Shown here in pieces: positions 26,605 through 33,166 of a stretch of DNA of 64,000 nucleotides; position 1 is the stretch's first letter; each line of letters opens with the position of its first letter. The translations under genes and the position numbers were made by a program. This DNA is from CAVWDU01 sp963840725 (lineage in GTDB: Bacteria; Pseudomonadota; Gammaproteobacteria; Pseudomonadales; Halieaceae), in the NCBI GenBank assembly GCA_963840725.1, contig CAWIZY010000028.1, positions 186,001 to 250,000 of the forward strand, read 5' to 3'. Under the pieces are notes generated by a model, which searched no databases, had not been told where the DNA came from, and worked only from the letters and a program-made list of their open reading frames with translations.

Positions 26605-28497
26605 TCAAACTACCGATTTCGGTCGGGCTTTGGGCCTGACCTTGGCGGCGAGCCGACGCCGCGCTGCGGTTCTGGCCGCCGCCGTTCTTGAGCCACTCTT
26701 TGCTTTAGCCAAGTTGCCTGTAGCCTTCCTGGCTTTTGTCTTGGTTTTGGCCTTTCCGATGGTTTTAGCTTTCGTTTTGGGCTTAGCTTTCGTTTTGGTC
26801 TTAGCTGTCGTTTTGGGCTTAGCTGTCGTTTTGGTCTTAGCTGTCGTTTTGGGCTTAGCTGTCGTTTTGGTCTTAGCTGTCGTTTTGGGCTTAGCTGTCG
26901 TTTTGGTCTTAGCTGTCGTTTTGGGCTTAGCTGTCGTTTTGGTCTTAGCTGCTGTTTTGGCTTTGACTTTCGCCTTGGGCTTTGTCTTTATCTTGGACTT
27001 CGACCCGGAATCTGTATCGGCTCCCCTACCCTGCTGTTTGGCGCTGGCTGAACGGTCACGATCAGCCGCTTGCGCCTTGCGTCCAGATGCCAAGCCGGCA
27101 ACGGCCTCCAATTCGACCAGGGCATCATCCATATAGTCAATGAGGCGCTGCACATGAGGCACTGAGCGACGACAGGCCACGATGCCAAAATCGAGATTAT
27201 CGTGATTACTGACCAACGTGATATTCAGGGCAAAGCCATCGAAAGGCACGGATACCGGGTACAGGCCGTCGAGTCTGGCGCCGTTCCAGTACATGCGTTC
27301 CCGAGGTCCCGGGACGTTGGAAACCACCGTACTGAATGCGGGCAGCTTACTCGCCAGCCCGCTCAGCGAGGTCAAGAGCATCGGCGCCTGGGTGATCATG
27401 GTATAAATTTCGATCTCGCGCTTACTCATACCAGACAGCTGCGCCTTGCCCGCATCCATCGAAGCCTTGATCACCTTTAAACGACGCTCTGGGTCGCGTT
27501 CGTTGGTACCCAGATCGGCGGTTAGAAACCCTACCGCATTGGCGGAGTCCACATCGTCATTGCTGCGAAGGGAGATAGGTGCCATTGCCTTCAGTGACTC
27601 ACCAGGGAGATCTCCCTGCTCCTGCAGATGCTTGCGCAGTGCACCGGCGCACATTGCCAGCACCGTGTCGTTCAGGGTGGCATCAAGTGCCTTCCCCACT
27701 GCTCGTACTCTGGCAAAGGGCCATGACTGAGCGACAAACCGTCGCGCCCCGGTGACTCTAGTGGTCAGACTGGTGCGCGGCACCCGATGCCACGGCACCG
27801 CCAGATTGCCGCCTCTCCCCAACCATACACTGGCGTACTGGCGCAGTGCACTTGCAACATTGACGCCGCCCCCGAGCTGGGACCGCAACAACTCGGTGAC
27901 AGTACGCGTTTCGTCCTCTCGGGGCTTCATGTCCGGGGAACGTTTGGCCTTAACCTGTTCCCGGTATTTAAGATAGGCCTCCTTGGAAAAAGGGGAGTGT
28001 TCGACTCTCGAGCTGCGGTCAGGTGAATACATACTGTTGGTCATATGCATCGCACCCACACCATCTATGGCGCAATGATGTACCTTGAAATACGTGGCAA
28101 ATTGCCTGTCCTGAAGACCCTCGATCAGGTGCATCTCCCACAGTGGCCGGGAGCGATCCAGCAGGGTGCTGTGGAGGCGCGAAACCAGCGCGAAAAGTTC
28201 CCGGTAGCGACCAGGACTTGCCAGCGCAGAGTGGCGGATATGGTATTCCATATCCAGCAACTCCTCGGGCTGCCAGTTCACCGCCCCCATCACACCCAGG
28301 GGCCCCACTTTCAGTTTCTCGCCAAAGGGGCGGCGCATTTCGCCCTCATGACGAAGCACTTCCCCCAACTCGGCGAGGAACGATGCATCATCCACACCAT
28401 CAGGCAGGGTATACAGGTTGAGTCCGCCCACGTGCATCGGTGTGCGCGATGACTCATTCAGCAGGAAAAACGCATCAGCCAGTGGCATCTTGCGCAT
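26605..28497 (-). CDS. WS/DGAT bifunctional acyltransferase with Lys-rich repetitive tail
   Basis: A 630-residue wax ester synthase/acyl-CoA:diacylglycerol acyltransferase. The catalytic motif H140-H141-CAI-D145-G146 is intact; NDTVLAMCAGALRKHL and STVVSNVPGPRERMYWNG are the other family motifs. The catalytic part ends near residue 480. The last ~150 residues are almost only Lys, Thr, Ala and Pro, with about four copies of a TTAKTKTTAKPK-type 12-residue unit, resembling histone H1-like or PhaF-type tails that bind nucleic acid. The start at 28497 has a perfect AAGGAGGTGA site; the frame extends to 28545. It would make storage wax esters or triacylglycerol in inclusions. Confidence 0.92.
   Translation of the reverse strand: MRKMPLADAFFLLNESSRTPMHVGGLNLYTLPDGVDDASFLAELGEVLRHEGEMRRPFGEKLKVGPLGVMGAVNWQPEELLDMEYHIRHSALASPGRYRELFALVSRLHSTLLDRSRPLWEMHLIEGLQDRQFATYFKVHHCAIDGVGAMHMTNSMYSPDRSSRVEHSPFSKEAYLKYREQVKAKRSPDMKPREDETRTVTELLRSQLGGGVNVASALRQYASVWLGRGGNLAVPWHRVPRTSLTTRVTGARRFVAQSWPFARVRAVGKALDATLNDTVLAMCAGALRKHLQEQGDLPGESLKAMAPISLRSNDDVDSANAVGFLTADLGTNERDPERRLKVIKASMDAGKAQLSGMSKREIEIYTMITQAPMLLTSLSGLASKLPAFSTVVSNVPGPRERMYWNGARLDGLYPVSVPFDGFALNITLVSNHDNLDFGIVACRRSVPHVQRLIDYMDDALVELEAVAGLASGRKAQAADRDRSASAKQQGRGADTDSGSKSKIKTKPKAKVKAKTAAKTKTTAKPKTTAKTKTTAKPKTTAKTKTTAKPKTTAKTKTTAKPKTTAKTKTKAKPKTKAKTIGKAKTKTKARKATGNLAKAKSGSRTAAARTAARRRLAAKVRPKARPKSVV
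26770..26950. repeat. 36-bp tandem repeat encoding the acyltransferase tail
   Basis: On the plus strand the motif GCTGTCGTTTTGGTCTTA alternates with GCTGTCGTTTTGGGCTTA, giving a 36-bp period over about 180 bp. On the minus strand it encodes the TTAKTKTTAKPK units of the WS/DGAT tail. Such near-identical units can expand or contract by slippage, and assembly from short reads could be wrong here. Confidence 0.9.
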
Positions 28498-28732
28498 AGT
28501 CACCTCCTTGGAATTATTAGAATCAGAGACTAAAGCATAGCCCATTTGCAGTTTCCAGGATGCGGCGATTATCGACTCTCGTAAACCCCTGGCAGGTATT
28601 TGATTTTATATCTGCGTTGCCACTGCCACGTTAAAAACAGGTTCAAATCGGTCATGTATTCTCTATACACTCCCTCATTTGGCCTGTTTTTAACTCTTAG
28701 TGGCAGCCTCGATAACGAAAATCAATAGCCTG
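28498..28732. other. Intergenic region with a long imperfect inverted repeat
   Basis: Left arm 28623-28641 (CTGCCACGTTAAAAACAGG) pairs with right arm 28683-28706, in which CCTGTTTTTAAC is followed by five unpaired bases and GTGGCAG. The 41-base loop is AT-rich and contains TATACA-like boxes on both strands. It could be a terminator-like hairpin for the epimerase gene, a regulatory RNA or a decayed mobile-element pair of ends. Confidence 0.5.
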
Positions 28733-29614
28733 CTAGAAAATGTCCACCAGGGCTTTTTCCAGTGTGGGATAGGAGAACTCAAATCCCGCCGCAAGCAAAC
28801 GTGCAGGTACCACTCGCTGACCGTTCAGAAGTAGCTCGTCGGCCATCTCCCCGACCATCAAGCGCATCACTGCGGCTGGCACCGGTGCGGTGATCAGCGT
28901 TTGCCGACGCGTCTTCATCGCCTCACAAAAACCCCGACTCGTGACCGGCTCGGGCGCGGTAACATTGAAGGGACCGCGCAGCCCGGTATCAAAGAGAAAC
29001 AAACGCAGGGCCGCGACCACATCCGCCCGGTGTACCCAGCTCAACCATTGGTCGCCATTACCCATCCAATTGGCTATGCCGAAGCGAAACGGGCGCGCCA
29101 TTTGCTCCATCGCACCACCCTCCCGATCCAGGACCACACCGAGACGGGGCAGGCAAACCCTGACATCGAGATCTTCTGCCGCAAGCGCCGCTGACTCCCA
29201 ACGCTGACATAAATCCTGGGAAAACCCCGGCTCCACAGCGCTATCCTCGTTGAGGATCTCCGCGCCGTGATGCCCGTAAAAACCTACAGCACTGGCACTG
29301 ACCAGTACCCGAGGCGGCCGCCGCAGCCGCTTGAAAAGTTGCACCAGTGACTCCGTCAAACCGACCCTGCTGGCTACAATTTCGCGCTTGTACGCACTGG
29401 ACCACCGACGACCAGCCAGAGAAGCCCCGGCAAGGTTTACCACGGCTTCCAGTTCAGTGTCGGTCGCCAACTCATCGAGGCTGTTGATATAGTCGCAGTC
29501 CCCACCACGCACCCTGCCTCGGGTCAAGATGGACACCCGGTGCCCATCCGCCAGGAGAGACGGCACCAGCGCCGAGCCGATAAAGCCGGTTCCCCCGGTA
29601 ATCAGTATGTGCAT
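28733..29614 (-). CDS. TIGR01777-family NAD(P)-dependent epimerase
   Basis: A 293-residue extended SDR protein of the YfcH/SDR39U1 family. The N-terminal MHILITGGTGFIGSALV is the Rossmann dinucleotide loop; AVVNLAGASLAGRRWS and LVSASAVGFYGHHG are the family hallmarks, and a C-terminal DUF1731-like segment (GQRVVPARLLAAGFEFSYPTLEKAL) is present. The biochemical function is unknown. Upstream on the minus strand lies TGATCT-N15-CGTACA, close to the sigma-factor boxes of the photo-oxidative cluster, so it may belong to that regulon. Divergent from the sirtuin gene. Confidence 0.9.
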   Translation of the reverse strand: MHILITGGTGFIGSALVPSLLADGHRVSILTRGRVRGGDCDYINSLDELATDTELEAVVNLAGASLAGRRWSSAYKREIVASRVGLTESLVQLFKRLRRPPRVLVSASAVGFYGHHGAEILNEDSAVEPGFSQDLCQRWESAALAAEDLDVRVCLPRLGVVLDREGGAMEQMARPFRFGIANWMGNGDQWLSWVHRADVVAALRLFLFDTGLRGPFNVTAPEPVTSRGFCEAMKTRRQTLITAPVPAAVMRLMVGEMADELLLNGQRVVPARLLAAGFEFSYPTLEKALVDIF

Positions 29615-29651
29615 TGAAGTCTCTCCGCCTGTTGTTGTGCCTGGTTATAAG

Positions 29652-29678
29652 TGTACGCAATGGACGGCGGCCAGATCA
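29652..29678 (-). promoter_or_regulatory. Possible ECF sigma promoter for the TIGR01777 gene
   Basis: Reading the minus strand, TGATCT (29678-29673) is followed by 15 bases and CGTACA (29657-29652), 38 bp before the start codon. It matches the TGATCC/CGTA boxes found at folE, phrB, rpoE and the oxidoreductase operon, but spacing is 15 not 16 and one -35 base differs. Confidence 0.4.
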
Positions 29679-29690
29679 TTATCGAGAAAC

Positions 29691-29718
29691 AGATCGCATT
29701 CACACTCAGCAGCGTATA
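29691..29718 (+). promoter_or_regulatory. Weak ECF-like promoter before the sirtuin gene
   Basis: AGATCG (29691-29696), 16 bases, then CGTATA (29713-29718). The -10 and spacing fit the regulon boxes but the -35 matches only at GATC. The start codon at 29727 would leave almost no leader. Weak candidate. Confidence 0.2.
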
Positions 29719-29726
29719 CCCCGCAC

Positions 29727-30569
29727 ATGAACTTCCCAGCCCCAGCACCAGCACCAGCACCAGAAATAGCCAAGCTCAGCGATTGGGTCGCCGCTCATCC
29801 ACGCCTGGTGGTGCTTACCGGTGCGGGCCTGAGCGCGGCCTCCGGAATCCCGACTTATCGCGACCGCAGCGGCACATGGCTACACAGTAAACCAATCAGT
29901 CATGGTGAATTTGTGCAACGATCTGATGCTCGGAAGCGCTACTGGGCCAGGTCCATGCTGGGTTGGCCCCTGATCAGGGACGCCAGACCCAATACAGCGC
30001 ACCTCGCTCTGTCCCAACTTGAAACCAGGGGACATGTGAATCTGCTCATCACACAAAACGTCGATCGCTTGCATCAGCGCGCTGGCAGTCAGCAGGTTGT
30101 CGATCTGCATGGGCGCCTGGACCGGGTGATCTGCCTGGACTGCCGGGCCATTTACAGCCGGGAATCGGTTCAGCATCAGCTGCAACGGGTCAATGGTCAC
30201 ATGCAGTCCCTGTCTGCCCCCTCGCGGCCCGATGGCGACAGCGATCTCCCCCAGCACCAGATAGAGATGCTGCGGTACCCCGACTGTGAAGCTTGCGCCG
30301 GCACGTTAATGCCCGATGTCGTATTCTTCGGTGGTTCGGTACCAGCCGAGCGGGTGCAACGGTGTCGCAGTGCGATCGAAGCAGCCGACGCCCTGCTGGT
30401 CGTAGGTAGTTCCCTGACGGTCTATTCCGGATTTCGATTTTGCCGTCAGGCCGAGAAGCTCAGCAAGCCCATCGGGATCATCAACCCCGGCCAAACAAGG
30501 GGCGACCCTCTGGCAGACCTACGGCTGAGTTCTGACTGCGGGCCGTTGCTGGCGGGGCTGTTAGCTTGA
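29727..30569 (+). CDS. Sir2-family NAD-dependent protein deacylase (SIRT4-like)
   Basis: A 280-residue sirtuin. It has LTGAGLSAASGIPTYRD (NAD binding), TQNVDRLHQRAG, the catalytic His in VDLHGRLDRV, two zinc Cys pairs (CLDC and CEAC), PDVVFFGG and VVGSSLTVYSGF. It removes acyl groups from lysines using NAD, or ADP-ribosylates. The N-terminus has a short Pro-Ala run (PAPAPAPAPE) encoded by a CCAGCA hexamer repeat. ATG at 29727 puts the NAD loop near residue 30; the frame is open back to 29529 over the divergent gene. Resembles SIRT4-like bacterial proteins more than CobB because of the long spacer between the zinc pairs. Confidence 0.9.
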   Translation: MNFPAPAPAPAPEIAKLSDWVAAHPRLVVLTGAGLSAASGIPTYRDRSGTWLHSKPISHGEFVQRSDARKRYWARSMLGWPLIRDARPNTAHLALSQLETRGHVNLLITQNVDRLHQRAGSQQVVDLHGRLDRVICLDCRAIYSRESVQHQLQRVNGHMQSLSAPSRPDGDSDLPQHQIEMLRYPDCEACAGTLMPDVVFFGGSVPAERVQRCRSAIEAADALLVVGSSLTVYSGFRFCRQAEKLSKPIGIINPGQTRGDPLADLRLSSDCGPLLAGLLA

Positions 30570-30577
30570 TGCCCAGC

Positions 30578-30635
30578 GGTGTGCCTTACGGTGTGCCTTA
30601 CGGTATGCCTTACGGTATGCCTTACGGTGTGCCTT
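30578..30635. repeat. Tandem 12-bp repeat, about 4.8 copies
   Basis: Unit GGTGTGCCTTAC at 30578, 30590, 30602, 30614 and a partial unit at 30626; copies three and four carry GGTATGCC. It lies directly after the sirtuin stop, upstream of folE. Confidence 0.92.
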
Positions 30636-30683
30636 TTGTAGCCTTCAATGGCCTCTTCCTTCGCCTGCCACTGTACGATCGGC

Positions 30684-30738
30684 AGAGACCCGAGAGAGAC
30701 CCGAGAGAGACCCGAGAGAGACCTGAGAGAGACCCGAG
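30684..30738. repeat. Tandem 11-bp repeat, 5 copies
   Basis: Unit AGAGACCCGAG at 30684, 30695, 30706, 30717 (one T for C) and 30728. It ends 25 bp before the folE promoter -35 box. Two unrelated tandem arrays (12-bp and 11-bp) thus lie within 160 bp. Confidence 0.92.
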
Positions 30739-30763
30739 ACAGAGCGCTGCAGCCACCGGACCA

Positions 30764-30791
30764 TGATCCGATCACCTTCGCCCTGCGTAAC
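30764..30791 (+). promoter_or_regulatory. ECF sigma (RpoE/ChrR-type) promoter of folE
   Basis: TGATCC at 30764-30769, exactly 16 bases, then CGTAAC at 30786-30791. Boxes and spacing are identical to the rpoE promoter at 38096-38123. The folE ATG is 33 bp downstream with an AAGGA site between. TGATCC is the known -35 box of Rhodobacter-type photo-oxidative RpoE. Confidence 0.82.
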
Positions 30792-30824
30792 TTCTAGCCA
30801 ACCCCCGAACCCAAGGACCACTCC

Positions 30825-31502
30825 ATGGAAGCTGCACTGGCCCGTAAGACGCTTGCCAATGACCTCCGCTGTGAAGCAGAGCAGGTGAGACAGGCATTGG
30901 TAGCACAGGGCCTCGAGACGCCGCTGATACCCTCGACGCTCACCCCCACCGAGAAAAAGGAACGGATCAAGCAATCGTTCAAAGACATTGTCACGACCCT
31001 CGGCCTTGACCTGCGTGACGACAGTCTTGCCGAAACGCCAGAGCGCATAGCACGAATGTACGTGGACGAGATATTTTCCGGGCTGGATTACAGTCGATTT
31101 CCGAAAATATCGGTCATCGAAAACAAAATGGGCGTCGATGATCTCGTGACGGTGGACGGTATTTCCCTGATCAGTACCTGCGAACATCATTTCGTTACCA
31201 TTGACGGCACCGCCCGTGTTGCCTATGTACCGGGTGACAAGGTTATCGGTTTGTCGAAGATCAACCGTCTGGTACGGTTCTTCGCCCAACGGCCCCAGGT
31301 GCAAGAGCGTCTTACGCGCCAGGTGTTGGTTGCCCTGCAAACACTGCTCGAGACAGACGACGTCGGTGTGGTTATCAACGCTACCCACTACTGCGTGAAG
31401 GCTCGCGGCGTCATGGATGCCGACTCCAGCACCCGAACAATCGCGCTTGGAGGTCGATTTCAGGCCGACGCCGCGACCCGGGCTGAATTTCTCGGCGGCT
31501 AG
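30825..31502 (+). CDS. folE: GTP cyclohydrolase I
   Basis: A 225-residue type I GTP cyclohydrolase, which makes dihydroneopterin triphosphate for folate and pterin synthesis. The zinc and catalytic residues are visible in STCEHHF and in THYCVKARG; GLSKINRLVRFFAQRPQVQERLTRQ is the conserved pterin site block. An N-terminal extension of ~45 residues precedes the catalytic domain (from IKQSFKDIV). AAGGA lies about eight bases before ATG. It carries its own ECF promoter. In this setting it probably supplies the folate antenna (methenyl-tetrahydrofolate) for the photolyase two genes downstream, an inference from the shared promoter type. Confidence 0.95.
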   Translation: MEAALARKTLANDLRCEAEQVRQALVAQGLETPLIPSTLTPTEKKERIKQSFKDIVTTLGLDLRDDSLAETPERIARMYVDEIFSGLDYSRFPKISVIENKMGVDDLVTVDGISLISTCEHHFVTIDGTARVAYVPGDKVIGLSKINRLVRFFAQRPQVQERLTRQVLVALQTLLETDDVGVVINATHYCVKARGVMDADSSTRTIALGGRFQADAATRAEFLGG

Positions 31503-31583
31503 GACGAGTCACCTCAGCTGGTCGGCGCCAGGCTGACCGCCAGAGCTGCCGCCGATGCCCGAGTTGGTATACACTAGGCGGCG

Positions 31584-33023
31584 ATGAAATACTCCCAACT
31601 GACTCTTTTGACACTCCTGTATACTCCTGTCACCCACGCGGGGTTATTCAGTGTCTTTGAGTACGAGGACGGCAGTACCAACTGGCAGTACCTGGCAAAC
31701 ACCAGTGGCAGCCTGCTCATTATCTCCCTGGCCTACTCACTGCTGCGTCTGTTCTACAGCCAACGCAGGACCAAGCGGCACAACCGCCAGTTAGAAGCAG
31801 CCCGCTCCCATCTGGAGCAGCGCGTGCGGGAGCGCACGGCAACCCTGGACGAATCCAACCGTTTGCTGCAGGAAAGCAATCGCGTTCTCGAAGCAGAGAT
31901 CGCAGAACATCGCAGCACCACAGAAAGACTGCGAATATCCCAGGCCTATATCGCAAGCATTCTCGAGTCCATGCCGTCGATGCTGATCGGCGTGGCCAAT
32001 GACGGCAGCATTACCCAATGGAACAGACGTGCCCAGGAGATCAGCGGCCTGGCAGCAGAGACCGTAATGGGCGCCAATTTGTGGGAAGCCTATCCCGTCA
32101 TCACCGTGTCTCCCGACCAGGTGCAGGCAGCCGTTCAGGGCAAAAAAACGGTCACCATAAAACAGAGTCAACGGGGCCAGTTTTATTTTGATGTGACCAT
32201 CTATCCGCTCGACGACCAACCTGAGACCGGGGTAGTGGTCATGATCGACGATGTGACCCAGCAGGTACTGGCGGAAAACAAGCTCATTCAGCGTGACAAA
32301 ATGTCGTCGATGGGCGAGCTGGCAGCTTCAATGGCTCATGACATCGACACGCCTTTACAGGGCATCCTGAGTGACATCGAGCAGCTACAGGCAATGGCCG
32401 ACGGATTGACCGGTGAAACCGGGGACGCCGCGCGCTCGCTGTTAGAGGACGCCCGTTCACGCGGCCGCCAGAGCACAGCCGTGATCAATAACCTGCTCGA
32501 GTTCTCCAGCGCCCGGGTCGGTGAGAAACAGGTCTGTGATGTTACCGAACTGATAGACCACAGCATCACGCTGGCCGAAACTGTTCTTTCCCTGCCCTCC
32601 GGGCTGAGTTTCTCCGAGGTGGCAATCCAGCGAGAGTACGCAACCGATCTCCCACAGGTACCGTGCTACGCTGCCGAATTGCAGCAGGTCTTTCTAAGCT
32701 TGCTGCGCCACTGCTGCCATGCGCTGGGCGATAGTGGGACTCTGGGCCGGGAGCCTACCATTACCGTCGAGGTTCAGCACTATTACGACGCCTTGTGGAT
32801 AAAGATACAGCACAATGGGCGGGGCATCAGTCCTGAGGAACAGCAATATATATTCGAACCCTTCTTCGCTGACACTCAGCTCTCATTCAACGGCGATTAC
32901 GATGCAGGTCGAAGGCTGTCTTTTCCTTACTTTATAATCACTGAACAACATCGTGGACAATTGGCGGTCACCTCCGACATAGACATCGGCACCACCTTTC
33001 ATATTCAGCTACTGCTGCAATAG
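31584..33023 (+). CDS. Membrane PAS histidine kinase with degenerate ATPase domain
   Basis: A 479-residue protein: a signal-like N-terminus, a membrane segment around residues 35-55, a coiled coil (~60-115), a PAS domain (~120-235), then a dimerisation helix with H252 in SMAHDIDTPLQG. The C-terminal ATPase domain is degenerate: the N-box region reads VFLSLLRHCCHAL without the usual Asn, the G1 box is HNGRGIS instead of DxGxG, and the G2 lid (DAGRRLSFPYF) lacks GxGL. It may therefore be a pseudokinase or phosphatase. No response regulator is adjacent. It sits between folE and phrB and may be read through from the folE promoter. A TATACA box just upstream could be a second promoter. Confidence 0.8.
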   Translation: MKYSQLTLLTLLYTPVTHAGLFSVFEYEDGSTNWQYLANTSGSLLIISLAYSLLRLFYSQRRTKRHNRQLEAARSHLEQRVRERTATLDESNRLLQESNRVLEAEIAEHRSTTERLRISQAYIASILESMPSMLIGVANDGSITQWNRRAQEISGLAAETVMGANLWEAYPVITVSPDQVQAAVQGKKTVTIKQSQRGQFYFDVTIYPLDDQPETGVVVMIDDVTQQVLAENKLIQRDKMSSMGELAASMAHDIDTPLQGILSDIEQLQAMADGLTGETGDAARSLLEDARSRGRQSTAVINNLLEFSSARVGEKQVCDVTELIDHSITLAETVLSLPSGLSFSEVAIQREYATDLPQVPCYAAELQQVFLSLLRHCCHALGDSGTLGREPTITVEVQHYYDALWIKIQHNGRGISPEEQQYIFEPFFADTQLSFNGDYDAGRRLSFPYFIITEQHRGQLAVTSDIDIGTTFHIQLLLQ

Positions 33024-33046
33024 GGTTCACTGCTACCCCGTGAACC
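33024..33046. promoter_or_regulatory. Inverted repeat overlapping the phrB -35 box
   Basis: GGTTCAC (33024-33030), nine bases, GTGAACC (33040-33046). The right arm contains the phrB -35 hexamer TGAACC. It may be an operator, or a hairpin ending the kinase transcript; no T-run follows directly. Confidence 0.45.
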
Positions 33047-33068
33047 AGCACTGCGGGTTTTTCGTACC
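33041..33068 (+). promoter_or_regulatory. ECF sigma promoter of phrB
   Basis: TGAACC (33041-33046), 16 bases, CGTACC (33063-33068). One base differs from the TGATCC consensus, and the spacing is exactly conserved. The phrB start is about 100 bp downstream. Confidence 0.7.
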
Positions 33069-33166
33069 AACTACCCGGTTGGCAAATAGTGAATATGCCT
33101 GTCACCCGAGGCGCTGAGCCGCCCGGTTTATCAACCCCAAGTTATGCGCTGGAGATCACCATAACC

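Noticed and set aside
26405..27136. Plus-strand 243-residue hydrophobic ORF (LAVVLVLAVVLG repeats)
   Set aside because: It is the antisense of the WS/DGAT tail repeat; the minus-strand frame has a perfect ribosome site and a known enzyme.
30645..31388. 247-residue minus-strand ORF opposite folE
   Set aside because: It is fully antisense to folE, which has clear catalytic motifs, and matches no family.
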